A DNA stretch of 8,125 nucleotides from Betaproteobacteria bacterium (GCA_025997095.1 BNUD01000105.1:1-8125), one strand, 5' to 3'; shown: positions 1-7,244, numbered from the stretch's first letter. Made by a program: numbers and translations. Notes: generated by a model from the letters alone, not told the origin.

Positions 1-1009
1 TTTGCGCGTCCCCCGCGCTGCTGGAGACGGTATTGATGGAAACCGTCATCTCTTCGACAGACGCCGCCATCGCGGACGTGGAACTGCTCTGGCTCGACGA
101 ACTGGCGGCCACCTGCTGCGCGGCGGTGGAGAGCGATTCCGTCGCGTTGGACACTTCGCCGACGTTCGTCTGAATGCTCTGCAAGGAAGATTGCAGCTTG
201 TTCATCATGGCGTTGAAGGCAATCACCATCTCGCCCACTTCGTCCGCAGCCTGATAATCCACGCGCAGTTGAAGATTGTTTTCGTGCTCGACCCGCTTCA
301 CCATGTCGCGCACTGTTTCAACGGGCTTGACGACCGCCTTCAAGGTGGAGATGCCAAGGTAGATGGCAGAGAGCACCAGGGCGATGGAGAGGGTAATCTG
401 AATCGTGAGCGCGTTCTTTGTAGTACGCTCAGCCTCGACAACCGTTTCTGCAGTGACTTTGCCATTAAAGTCCACCAGTTCATCAATCAATTGGGTGATC
501 TGGTCCGTGTGCTCCCGAACGCGCGAAGAACTCTCCAGAATTCGTTTATCCATTTCATCCAGATTTTCCGCTGTCGGGTTGCGTAAACCCTCTGTCAATT
601 CGCGCGTCACTTCGACGACGATGACCGGTTTCCATTCCGCATAGAGGTTCTTGATCTTTTGGAAAATCGCATCCGCTTCCGGGCGACGCGGCAGCTTTTC
701 GTATTGATCGAGAGATTCCTGGATACTCCGGTCGGCAATCTGTTTCTTTTCCAGCGCCTGTTGCACACGCTGGATTCGCTCCGCCAGAGGGAGACCGATG
801 ACCGCGAGCGGTTCATAGGCGCGCCTGATCTCGTTATTGGTCTGCGCCCGGACATTCAACAGCGCTTCCGCCTTGGGAAGGTCGACCCCGCTGATGTGTT
901 TGAGGGTGTCGGCATCGCCCAGGGAGTTCTCGATGCCAACGCCCACGACAATAACAACACCAACCCACGCCAGCGTCGCCAGCAGGTGTACTCTTAGTTT
1001 GATTTTCAT
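1..1009 (-). CDS. methyl-accepting chemotaxis protein (N-terminal 336 residues, cut by window edge)
   Basis: This is a transmembrane chemoreceptor that would sense a ligand in the periplasm and signal to CheA/CheW. Translating the minus strand from the ATG at 1009 gives 336 codons without a stop, running off the left edge. Residues about 8-27 form the first membrane helix. Residues about 28-198 are a mainly helical periplasmic domain resembling the four-helix-bundle 4HB_MCP type (NNEIRRAYEPLAV near 58). Residues about 201-221 are the second membrane helix. A HAMP domain follows at about 222-275, with its P of KPVETV at 229 and the DEVGEMVIAFNAMMNKL end at 256-272. After this the cytoplasmic signalling domain begins, including SVEEMTVSINTVSSSAGDA at 317-335. 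The start is supported by a GGAG at 1017-1020, 7 nt upstream. The kinase-control hairpin tip and methylation sites lie outside the window, and the ligand cannot be inferred. Confidence 0.93.
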   Translation of the reverse strand, partial: MKIKLRVHLLATLAWVGVVIVVGVGIENSLGDADTLKHISGVDLPKAEALLNVRAQTNNEIRRAYEPLAVIGLPLAERIQRVQQALEKKQIADRSIQESLDQYEKLPRRPEADAIFQKIKNLYAEWKPVIVVEVTRELTEGLRNPTAENLDEMDKRILESSSRVREHTDQITQLIDELVDFNGKVTAETVVEAERTTKNALTIQITLSIALVLSAIYLGISTLKAVVKPVETVRDMVKRVEHENNLQLRVDYQAADEVGEMVIAFNAMMNKLQSSLQSIQTNVGEVSNATESLSTAAQQVAASSSSQSSSTSAMAASVEEMTVSINTVSSSAGDAQ

Positions 1010-1079
1010 TTCAAAACTCCAATCTTAATGATGGTGGAACGGATAAACCCGTCTTTCTGCGTGGACGGATATGAACGAC

Positions 1080-1111
1080 AAAAAACGCAACGTCCCGAAA
1101 GGCGCTGCGTT
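1080..1111 (-). terminator. terminator-like hairpin in the chemoreceptor leader (possible attenuator)
   Basis: On the minus strand, arms AACGCA (1111-1106) and TGCGTT (1089-1084) pair, with an inner CGCC/GGACG-type stem (one wobble pair) around a short loop. A run of six T (1085-1080) follows at once. This has the form of an intrinsic terminator. It lies about 85 nt downstream of the predicted transcription start and about 70 nt before the ATG at 1009. No minus-strand gene ends just upstream, so it is better read as an attenuator or premature terminator in the leader than as the end of another gene. No known riboswitch aptamer was recognised next to it; the c-di-GMP-I consensus was looked for and not found. 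The hairpin itself is seen; its regulatory role is inferred. Confidence 0.5.
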
Positions 1112-1192
1112 AAGAAAAACGGTGGAAAGAAACACGATAAAAGATACGCGAAACGCGCAAAATGCCAGCGAATTATGATAATGAATAATCTG

Positions 1193-1213
1193 TTGCCTAT
1201 ATTATATTGGCAA
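1193..1213. promoter_or_regulatory. 21-bp palindrome over the -10 box (candidate operator)
   Basis: Arms TTGCC (1193-1197) and GGCAA (1209-1213) flank an AT-rich core that is itself self-complementary (1199-1202 with 1204-1207). Only the 1198/1208 pair breaks the symmetry. The palindrome covers the -10 hexamer (1201-1206) and reaches the predicted transcription start. That is a classic position for a repressor dimer. No regulator gene is nearby, so the binding protein is unknown. Confidence 0.45.
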
Positions 1214-1229
1214 GTATTTGATTTTGCAA
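1201..1229 (-). promoter_or_regulatory. sigma70-type promoter for the chemoreceptor gene
   Basis: On the minus strand TTGCAA (1229-1224) is separated by exactly 17 bp from a perfect TATAAT (1206-1201). This is the best sigma70-like promoter in the window and points at the chemoreceptor start at 1009. The predicted transcription start is near 1194, giving a leader of about 185 nt. No FliA-type or sigma54-type promoter was recognised, so this receptor may not follow the flagellar sigma factor. Confidence 0.65.
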
Positions 1230-1298
1230 TAATTTTTCGATTCTCGCATAACAAAATCTCCCCCCTGATTTGGCATATAACAGTTGCATTCTGCGGAG

Positions 1299-1391
1299 TT
1301 GGCGAAAGCATTTTGGGTATTCCAGTCTGCCTGTTTATGATAATAAAAGGCGTCAAGATTTTGTAGATTTTACCCAATCTCCGTTCGCCAA
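1299..1391. repeat. imperfect inverted repeat, 21-bp arms enclosing 51 bp
   Basis: The left arm (1299-1319) and the reverse complement of the right arm (1371-1391) share TTGGCGAA at the outer end and TTGGGTA at the inner end, about 17 of 21 positions in total. The spacing between the two matching blocks is equal on both sides. The enclosed DNA is AT-rich and codes for nothing recognisable. It could be a small MITE-like element or a paired protein-binding site. No target duplication was seen, so neither reading is secure. Confidence 0.4.
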
Positions 1392-1427
1392 GCAATCACA
1401 TAAATCTCACAGGGCAATCGCATAAAT
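1392..1427. repeat. two 14-bp direct repeats with a 22-bp period
   Basis: GCAATCACATAAAT (1392-1405) and GCAATCGCATAAAT (1414-1427) match at 13 of 14 positions. Their start-to-start distance is 22 bp, about two turns of the DNA helix. This arrangement suits two protein molecules bound side by side on one face. The site is about 165-200 bp upstream of the chemoreceptor promoter and nearly 600 bp from the DUF2339 gene, so any regulated target is uncertain. Confidence 0.4.
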
Positions 1428-1527
1428 ACCAATAAAATAAGTCGTCACGCTTTTTGTAATACATGGCGCTCGGTCATTTCCCATCATCATGGGCTGAGGA
1501 TTACCCACAATTGCATATGGATACCCT

Positions 1528-1608
1528 GTCGGGTTCAGCTACACTTACCCAACCTACGAGAAACTTACGCTTGCCGTCAAAAGCGAGGAGCGTAGCGACG
1601 CGGCAATC
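1528..1608 (+). repeat. composite interspersed repeat, copy 1
   Basis: This copy has three parts: a short inverted-repeat unit of the form GTCGGGTT...CCCAACCTACG, a linker GAGAAACTTACGCTTGCC, and a second unit GCGAGGAGCG..GACGCGGCAATC. The same order of parts recurs at 1743-1822 with about 74 of 81 positions identical. The differences are mostly in the hairpin loops plus a one-base indel at the start of the second unit. Both unit types resemble REP-like repeats common in proteobacterial intergenic DNA. Confidence 0.75.
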
Positions 1609-1642
1609 CAGGGATCAGATGTCAGGTGACAGTAATCAGTCC

Positions 1643-1680
1643 CGTAGGTTGGGAAAGCCGCGCAGCGGCGCATCCCGACA
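1643..1680 (-). repeat. inverted copy of the GTCGGG...CCCAACCTACG repeat unit
   Basis: The sequence starts CGTAGGTTGGG and ends ATCCCGACA, so on the minus strand it reads as the same unit found at the left of the two composite repeats. It lies between them in opposite orientation. Its central stem (GCCGCGCAGCGGC) is longer than in the other copies, giving a strong hairpin. The linker and the second unit are absent, which suggests the first unit can occur alone. Confidence 0.7.
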
Positions 1681-1742
1681 TTGGCGATTCATCGCGCGTA
1701 ACCTGCCAGATACCGGGCGGATGACCAGATTGACGGATCAGT

Positions 1743-1822
1743 GTCGGGTTGCGCTACGCTTACCCAACCTACGAGAAACTTACGCTTGCCGTCATTGCGA
1801 GGAGCGAAGCGACGCGGCAATC
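1743..1822 (+). repeat. composite interspersed repeat, copy 2
   Basis: This is the second copy of the repeat at 1528-1608 and probably the less damaged one. Its first unit keeps the self-complementary GCGCTACGC centre, and its second unit begins GTCATTGCGAGG, the form usually seen for this repeat. The open frames across both copies translate to similar peptides only because the DNA is repeated. Confidence 0.75.
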
Positions 1823-1859
1823 TCTCTGGTCACCAAGATTGCCGCGTCGGCGTCCTCGC
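1797..1859. repeat. long hairpin formed by a head-to-head repeat pair
   Basis: The arm GCGAGGAGCG..GACGCGGCAATC (1797-1822) is followed after 14 bp by its near reverse complement, GATTGCCGCGTC..GTCCTCGC (1837-1859). The second arm is three bases shorter and differs in the middle. The pair could form a strong cruciform or RNA hairpin. Part of the second arm, GCGTCGGCGTCC (1844-1855), is again inverted at 1903-1914, so two alternative structures share this arm. Confidence 0.65.
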
Positions 1860-1914
1860 TGGCGGGGTTGGTTCCGCACGGGAAATCTTAAAACCGCTGG
1901 CGGGACGCCGACGC
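1844..1914. repeat. 12-bp inverted repeat with an internal 10-bp direct repeat
   Basis: GCGTCGGCGTCC (1844-1855) and GGACGCCGACGC (1903-1914) are exact reverse complements. Inside them CGCTGGCGGG occurs twice, at 1857-1866 and 1895-1904. This looks like a further repeat family joined to the one before it. It ends about 85 bp before the DUF2339 start. Confidence 0.55.
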
Positions 1915-2000
1915 TCCCGGCAACGGCGCGCTCTTTAGTCCCGCTCTACCAGAATCCAACGTACATCAGGTACTATGCGCCGATGCTATAGGGGGGATGC

Positions 2001-5000
2001 ATGGAAGCGATTGTTGTCGGCATCGGCGTTGTTGCGCTTGCGTGGTTTATTTTGCCCATCGTGGCGCTTGCCCGCCAGAGCGCGTTAAACCAACGCTGCG
2101 CCTTTTTGCAAAGGCAGTTGAAAGAGCTGACCGAGCGTTTCGAGTCGGTCTCCAGGCGATTGGAACGGCTGGAGACCGCCAAGGTCGTTGCGCGCCCCGC
2201 GTCGGTTGCCACTGCCGCCGCGCGGGTGGACATGGAAACGCCGCCGCCCAAATCGGTGACCCTGACGGTTGAACCGCCGCCGACCGTAACATCGGCTGCG
2301 GCGGCGAACGCGCCCGAACCCCAGATCGAACTCGATGACCTCGCCGAAGTGGTCAAGTCGATGTATCGCACGGCGGCGGAAACTTCGACAGCCGCGCCCG
2401 TCGAAACGCCGCAGCCCGCGCAAACTTCGCCAACGCAAACGCCAACAACGCCCGCCGCTTCTCCTGCCTCTTCTCCCCTCGACGCGCTGCTCACGCCCGC
2501 GTCGCCATCCACACCCCAACGCGCCAAAACCGCCGTTCCGCCCGCCGCTTTGCGTGTTTCTCCCCAAAAACCCGCCGAACCCGCCTTGCTGGAACGCGCC
2601 TTCGCGTGGCTTTCCGGCGGCAATGCCGTGTTGCGGATGGGCGTGGTGTTGTTGTTCATCGGGCTGGCGTTTCTGTTGCGCTTCGCTTCCGAACAAATCC
2701 ACCTGCCCGTGCAGGCGCGCTATATCGGCGTCGCGCTGACGGCGTTGGCGCTCCTGTTTTTGGGCTGGCGTCTGCGTGACAAGCGACCTTCTTATGGGCT
2801 GATTTTGCAAGGCACGGGGATTGCCGTGCTGTATCTGACGGTGTTTGCCGCCTATCAACTGCATGGTTTACTGCCCTCGGACGCGGCGCGGGTTTTGCTG
2901 GTGCTGGTGACGATTTGCTCGGTCATTCTCGCCGTCAAACAGGATGCCTTGAGTCTGGCGTGCGCGGCGGCGTTGGGCGGGTTTGCCGTGCCGATTCTGA
3001 TTTCCAGCCATAGCGGCGAGCATGTGAAGCTCTTCAGCTATTTCGCCCTGCTCTCCACCGGCATCGCGTTTGTCGCGTGGTTCAAGGCGTGGCGCGTCCT
3101 CAATCTGATCGGTTTTGTCAGCACCTTCGGCATCGGCATTGCCTGGGGATTAAGGGCTTACCGACCGGAATTGTTCGCCAGCACCGAACCCTTCCTGCTG
3201 CTCTTTTTCCTGCTCTATGTCGCCATCGGGCTGCTGTTTACACGCCGTCAGTTGCTCTCCGAACAGGATGAGCCGGACGATGACGAACGCCACGCGCTGC
3301 TCTCATGGTCGGTCAGGCGCACGGATTATCTCGATGGCAGTCTGGTATTCGGTCCGCCCCTCATCGGTTTCGGGCTGCAATGCGCGGTCATCGGGCATAT
3401 CGAATTCGGCATGGCGTTTTCCGCTCTGGCGTTGGGGTTGTTCTATTTGTCGCTGGCGTTCATTCTGCGCGGGCGGGAAACCTGGCGGCGGCTGACGCTG
3501 TTGCGCGAAAGTTGTCTGGCGTTGGGTGTGGTGTTTGGCACGCTGGCGATTCCGCTGGCGCTGGATGCCCAATGGACTTCGGCGGCGTGGGCGGTGGAAG
3601 GCGCGGGGCTGTACTGGCTGGGGCTGCGTCAATCGCGGCGGTTGGCGCAGGGGTTTTCAGTGTTCCTGATGACGGCAGCGTCGCTGACCTATTTGAATGG
3701 CATCGAACGCGGGGTTGTCGGGGGCGACGCGCTGCTGAACGCCGCTCATGCGGGGTCGCTTGGCGCGGCGCTGCTGGGCGCGGCGTTACTGTTCGCGCAT
3801 CTCGTTTTACGCCATGACCTTCAGCGCAATGAAGCGGCTGCCGGAAGCGTAAAAGCCGCCTTGCTGCCGACTTTTGCCTTCTCCGGTCTGGCGTTCCTTT
3901 ACCTGCTGCCGCCTCTATCTCTCGGCGCTTCCATGACGGTCATCTGTTGGGCGTTAATGGGGCTGGCGACCTTGTTTGCGGGGCTGCTTCTGAAATCGCG
4001 TTCCTTCCTCATCAGCGGCTTTGCCGTGCAGCTTTTGGGCGGCGTGCTTTTTTTGCTCGACCTCGAAATGGGCACAGGCGGCAGTGTGCTGGCGTCCGGC
4101 TGGCAAGGGCTGTTGATTGCCTTTCAGGTTGGCGTGGCGTTGATTGTCAGCACCCTTTTCGTGCGACAGGAAACCCGCCCGCGCGACCATCCGCTGTTGG
4201 CGAGCGGCACGAGCGTGGTGACGCTCACGGGGCTGATCTTTCTCAATTTGACGGTGTTGTTCAAGTTGAACTGGGTAGAAGCCAGTGCGGTTTGGGCGGT
4301 GAGCGGGCTGCTGATTCTCTGGATCGGCTTGCTGCTGCAACGGCGTCCGGTCTTCTACTTCGGCGTATTGCTGGAAGCCGTCGGCGGCATGGCGTTCCTG
4401 ATGAATTCGGCAGCCTGGAGCGCCTATCCGCTTGAAACCGGGCTGACGCCGTTGATGCATTTTGATTTCTGGACCCCGGCGGCGTTGACGCTCGCGGCGT
4501 TGGCAGGCGCATGGCGCGTCAGAAGCATTGCCGCGCGCGTTCCCGAAAAGAGCCGCTTGCGCGCCAAAGATGATCCCATTGATACCGGACAACTCGGTCT
4601 GCTCTCCGCCTTGCTCCTGCTTTGGGGCATCGGCTGGTGGATGTGGACGGGCTTTAGCGAACTCGCCCGTTTCATCTTTCCGCCGGATTTGGCGTATGCC
4701 GCGCTCCTGGCGCTCAGCGTTTCCGCGCTGGTGTGGCTGTGGCTCGCCCGCCGCGTGGCGTGGCGCGCTCTGGCGTTGCTGACCACCCTGTTGCCGCCTG
4801 TCGCGGCGGTGATGGTGTTGGTGTATTACTGCCGCCTGCCCTACGGCGTGGGGGCGTACATGCTGAATATGCTCTATGAGTTCTACGCCGAGGTTCTGTT
4901 CACGCCCTTCGGTATCTTGACCTGGCTCGTCTTCTTCGCCATACATTTCTTCGCCCTCAAACGCCTCGCCGATTTGCTGTTTGAACCCGTCGCGCACAAT

Positions 5001-5783
5001 CTGCACATCATGGGCTGCTGGCTGCTGCTCGCCGTGCTGATGCTGGCGGCGCACGACGGCATGTTGCTGCTCTCCGTTGAAGTGAATGCCTGGCGTTGGC
5101 TGGGTTGGGCCGTGGCGCCCAGCCTCTACCTGTTCTGGATGAGCCGCGCGCGTCCGAACATCTACCCGCTGACCGATTTTCCACGCGCTTACCGCACTCA
5201 CGCCGCCTTGCCGGTGGCGTTGGGGCTGCTGGCGTGGGCGTTTTTCGCCAATCTGCGCTCCGACGGCGATGCCTACCCGCTGCCCTACCTGCCCCTCGTC
5301 AATCCGCTGGAAATCGGCTTGCTGCTCACGCTGTTGACCGTCTACCGCTGGAGTCAGGGGGCATTTGCGCGCTACGCCAGCACGGAGTCGCCCTTCTGCC
5401 CCGCGCCCGTGGCGCAGGGTTTGTTTGGCATTTCCCTGCTTGCCGTGCTGACCTTAACCGTCTGCCGCAGCGCGCATCATTGGGCGGGCATCCCCTTTGA
5501 CGCCGCGCATCTGCTCGACTCGATGGGCGTGCAAGCGGGCTTGTCGCTGGTGTGGACGCTCTACGCGCTGATTCTGATGATCGGCGGGCATCGCCGCGCC
5601 AATCGCGGCGTCTGGATGGCGGGCGCGGCGTTGGTCGGCGTGGTGGTGGTCAAACTCTTTTTCGTCGAACTGGGCGAAAGCGGCAGTCTGGCGCGCATCG
5701 TGTCGTTCATCGGCGTCGGCGTGCTGCTCTTGATTGTCGGCTATTTCTCGCCGCTGCCGCCCCGCCGCGAGCATCAGGAGTGA
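2001..5783 (+). CDS. DUF2339 polytopic membrane protein
   Basis: This is a large inner-membrane protein of the DUF2339 (COG5373) family, 1260 residues, of unknown function. Residues about 4-23 are an N-terminal membrane helix. About 28-60 is a charged, probably coiled-coil stretch (LKELTERFESVSRRLERLE). About 61-195 is a Pro/Ala/Thr-rich linker. From about 196 to the end is the family's multi-helix domain, opening with LLERAFAWLSGGNAVLRMG and GLAFLLRFASEQIHLPVQAR, both typical of the family, and GLILQGTGIAVLYLTVFAAY near 266-285. Well over twenty hydrophobic segments follow, and the protein ends in a short basic, acidic-tipped tail after GYFSPLPP. The ATG at 2001 follows a G-rich ribosome-binding site (1990-1996); the ATG at 1997 is out of frame. 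The gene is followed after 5 nt by a DUF3999 gene, a pairing known elsewhere. Family assignment is firm; transport, polymer export or sensing roles would be guesses. Confidence 0.92.
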   Translation: MEAIVVGIGVVALAWFILPIVALARQSALNQRCAFLQRQLKELTERFESVSRRLERLETAKVVARPASVATAAARVDMETPPPKSVTLTVEPPPTVTSAAAANAPEPQIELDDLAEVVKSMYRTAAETSTAAPVETPQPAQTSPTQTPTTPAASPASSPLDALLTPASPSTPQRAKTAVPPAALRVSPQKPAEPALLERAFAWLSGGNAVLRMGVVLLFIGLAFLLRFASEQIHLPVQARYIGVALTALALLFLGWRLRDKRPSYGLILQGTGIAVLYLTVFAAYQLHGLLPSDAARVLLVLVTICSVILAVKQDALSLACAAALGGFAVPILISSHSGEHVKLFSYFALLSTGIAFVAWFKAWRVLNLIGFVSTFGIGIAWGLRAYRPELFASTEPFLLLFFLLYVAIGLLFTRRQLLSEQDEPDDDERHALLSWSVRRTDYLDGSLVFGPPLIGFGLQCAVIGHIEFGMAFSALALGLFYLSLAFILRGRETWRRLTLLRESCLALGVVFGTLAIPLALDAQWTSAAWAVEGAGLYWLGLRQSRRLAQGFSVFLMTAASLTYLNGIERGVVGGDALLNAAHAGSLGAALLGAALLFAHLVLRHDLQRNEAAAGSVKAALLPTFAFSGLAFLYLLPPLSLGASMTVICWALMGLATLFAGLLLKSRSFLISGFAVQLLGGVLFLLDLEMGTGGSVLASGWQGLLIAFQVGVALIVSTLFVRQETRPRDHPLLASGTSVVTLTGLIFLNLTVLFKLNWVEASAVWAVSGLLILWIGLLLQRRPVFYFGVLLEAVGGMAFLMNSAAWSAYPLETGLTPLMHFDFWTPAALTLAALAGAWRVRSIAARVPEKSRLRAKDDPIDTGQLGLLSALLLLWGIGWWMWTGFSELARFIFPPDLAYAALLALSVSALVWLWLARRVAWRALALLTTLLPPVAAVMVLVYYCRLPYGVGAYMLNMLYEFYAEVLFTPFGILTWLVFFAIHFFALKRLADLLFEPVAHNLHIMGCWLLLAVLMLAAHDGMLLLSVEVNAWRWLGWAVAPSLYLFWMSRARPNIYPLTDFPRAYRTHAALPVALGLLAWAFFANLRSDGDAYPLPYLPLVNPLEIGLLLTLLTVYRWSQGAFARYASTESPFCPAPVAQGLFGISLLAVLTLTVCRSAHHWAGIPFDAAHLLDSMGVQAGLSLVWTLYALILMIGGHRRANRGVWMAGAALVGVVVVKLFFVELGESGSLARIVSFIGVGVLLLIVGYFSPLPPRREHQE
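5776..5780 (+). promoter_or_regulatory. ribosome-binding site that fixes the DUF3999 start
   Basis: AGGAG lies in the last codons of the DUF2339 gene, immediately before its TGA stop (5781-5783) and 8 nt before the ATG at 5789. It supports starting DUF3999 there rather than at an in-frame ATG far upstream inside DUF2339, and it suggests coupled translation of the two genes. Confidence 0.75.
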
Positions 5784-5788
5784 ATCGC

Positions 5789-7243
5789 ATGAACTGGAAA
5801 ACCCTGCTCTGCGCCGCGCTGTTTGCGTCCACTGCCGCGCAAGCCGACGCGCCCTCTGATTACCGCAGCGGGGCCTTGCTGCGAACCGAAGGCGAAGCGA
5901 CCTGGTATCGCCTCAATGTGCCGATGTCCGTGTACTGGGCGGCGGCGCACGCCGACTTGCGCGACCTGCGCGTTTTCAACGCGGCGGGCGAGGCGCTGCC
6001 CTACGCGCTGACCTCGACCGAAGAGCGCCGCACCGCCACCTACCGCGAAGCCAGTGCGCGCTTCTTTCCGCTGTATGGCAGCAACAGCGATACGGCGGCT
6101 CAAGAAGGCTTGTCGGTTCGCATCCGCCGTGATGCCAACGGCGTACTGGTCGAAGTGCGCTCCGATGATGGCACGCCAGCGGCAGAATCCGATGCGCCCT
6201 TGCGCGGCTGGTTGCTGGATGTCAGCGCGCTGGATTTTCCTTTGGAACGCCTGCGTCTGGATTGGAAAAACGGCGCGGAAGGTTTTCAGCGTTTTCGCAT
6301 TGAAGCCAGCGATGATCTGGAACATTGGCAACATTGGGGCGAAGGACAAATCGCCCGACTGAATTTCGACGGCGAGCGCATCGAACGCAACGAAATCCGT
6401 TTGCCAAAGAGCAAGACACGCTATCTGCGCCTGACCTGGCTAACCCCGGAAGTCGCCGCCACCTTGAACGCGGCAACCCTGTTCGGCGTGCAATCCGGCT
6501 ACCAACCCGCGCCCCTGCTCTGGTCGGAGCCGATAGAAGGCAGCAAAGGCAACAACGCGGGCGAATTCATCTGGAAACTGCCATTGACCCTGCCGCTGGA
6601 ACGTCTGCATGTCGCCGTCAGCGAACCCAACACCCTGGCGCCCGTCATCGTTTCCGGCGCGTGGCGAACGGCGAAACCCGAAGCTGAAGCGCACCTCGGC
6701 ATCAAAAAACGTCCACGCCCAGCACAAGACATCTGGCAAACGCTGGCGCGTGGGCTGCTCTACCGTCTGCCCGTACAAGGCGGCGAAGACGTGCAGGAAG
6801 AAATCGACCTCTCCGGCGCCGCCGTCAACCAGTTACGCCTGCAAGTCGATAGTCGTGGCGGCGGTTTATGGCAAAAAGCCGGACAACCGCCACAACTGCG
6901 CGTCGCCATCTACGGGCATCAACTCATCTTCCTCGCGCGCGGCGAGCCGCCCTACCGCCTGGCATTCGGTCGCCCCGACGCCCAATCAGCGGCGCTGCCC
7001 TTGAATACCCTGGTGCCCGCCTACGACAGCCGCCAGCCGGAAAAAGTGAAATTCGGCAACGCCGATCTGGCGGATGCCACCGCCCCCGTCACGCCTGCCA
7101 AAAACGCCCTTGCCACGCCGGAAGAACCCGCACCCCAAGGCAAAGCCTACGCGCTCTGGGCGACGCTGCTGGCAGGTGTTGCCCTGCTTTTAGGCATGGC
7201 GGTGAGTTTGCTGCGTGGCGAGAAGAAGGTGGATGCGGGGTAG
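5789..7243 (+). CDS. DUF3999 exported, membrane-anchored protein
   Basis: This 484-residue protein belongs to the DUF3999 family, whose function is unknown. Residues 1-20 form a signal peptide (MNWKTLLCAALFASTAAQA) with a probable cleavage after AQA. The body is predicted to be periplasmic. After an N-terminal domain (LRDLRVFNAAGEALPYAL at about 51-68), a region near 132-215 resembles a discoidin/F5-8C-like carbohydrate-binding fold: LERLRLDWKN, then RFRIEASDDLEHWQHW, then EIRLPKSKTRYLRLTW. A C-terminal membrane helix (about 453-474) is followed by the basic tail RGEKKVDAG, giving a type I topology with most of the protein outside the cytoplasm. It is coupled to the DUF2339 gene (5 nt gap, ribosome-binding site inside the upstream gene). 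The two probably form an envelope complex, with DUF3999 as the periplasmic part. The discoidin resemblance is by eye and needs a profile search. Confidence 0.9.
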   Translation: MNWKTLLCAALFASTAAQADAPSDYRSGALLRTEGEATWYRLNVPMSVYWAAAHADLRDLRVFNAAGEALPYALTSTEERRTATYREASARFFPLYGSNSDTAAQEGLSVRIRRDANGVLVEVRSDDGTPAAESDAPLRGWLLDVSALDFPLERLRLDWKNGAEGFQRFRIEASDDLEHWQHWGEGQIARLNFDGERIERNEIRLPKSKTRYLRLTWLTPEVAATLNAATLFGVQSGYQPAPLLWSEPIEGSKGNNAGEFIWKLPLTLPLERLHVAVSEPNTLAPVIVSGAWRTAKPEAEAHLGIKKRPRPAQDIWQTLARGLLYRLPVQGGEDVQEEIDLSGAAVNQLRLQVDSRGGGLWQKAGQPPQLRVAIYGHQLIFLARGEPPYRLAFGRPDAQSAALPLNTLVPAYDSRQPEKVKFGNADLADATAPVTPAKNALATPEEPAPQGKAYALWATLLAGVALLLGMAVSLLRGEKKVDAG

Positions 7244-7244
7244 G

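Larger units (their letters stand above)
1010..2000. other. long non-coding interval between divergent genes
   Basis: This stretch separates the minus-strand chemoreceptor from the plus-strand DUF2339 operon. The part to about 1460 is AT-rich and carries the receptor's promoter, leader and small repeats. The part from about 1528 to 1920 is GC-rich and made largely of interspersed repeats. Open frames of 60-140 codons exist on both strands, but they lack recognisable domains and convincing ribosome-binding sites, and several are built from repeat DNA. No RNA gene was recognised. Confidence 0.7.

Noticed and set aside
1010..1195. A c-di-GMP (GEMM) riboswitch in the chemoreceptor leader
   Set aside because: Such riboswitches often precede chemoreceptor genes, but the conserved aptamer blocks were not found on either strand.
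1028..1366. A 112-codon plus-strand frame in the AT-rich leader region
   Set aside because: No domain and no convincing ribosome-binding site, and it lies opposite the receptor's regulatory region.
1006..1395. A 129-codon minus-strand frame overlapping the chemoreceptor start
   Set aside because: It spans the receptor's promoter, operator-like palindrome and leader hairpin, has no recognisable domain, and its codons are those of AT-rich non-coding DNA.
1528..1860. A CRISPR array
   Set aside because: The repeats are few, unequal in spacing and in mixed orientation, and they form interspersed-repeat hairpins.
1463..1891. A 142-codon plus-strand frame across the repeat cluster, and shorter frames at 1741-1991
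   Set aside because: They are built from the repeated units, which explains their similar peptides (SATLTQPTRNLRLPS). There is no good ribosome-binding site and no domain.
3954..5201. A 415-codon minus-strand frame opposite DUF2339
   Set aside because: It is rich in Gln, Arg and His, as expected for the antisense of Leu/Ala-rich membrane protein coding in GC-rich DNA. The plus-strand gene fully explains the region.
5552..5788. An N-terminal extension of the DUF3999 frame back into DUF2339
   Set aside because: The extension would overlap 232 bp of a firm gene and is Arg-rich out-of-frame translation. The ATG at 5789 has a ribosome-binding site and begins a clean signal peptide.
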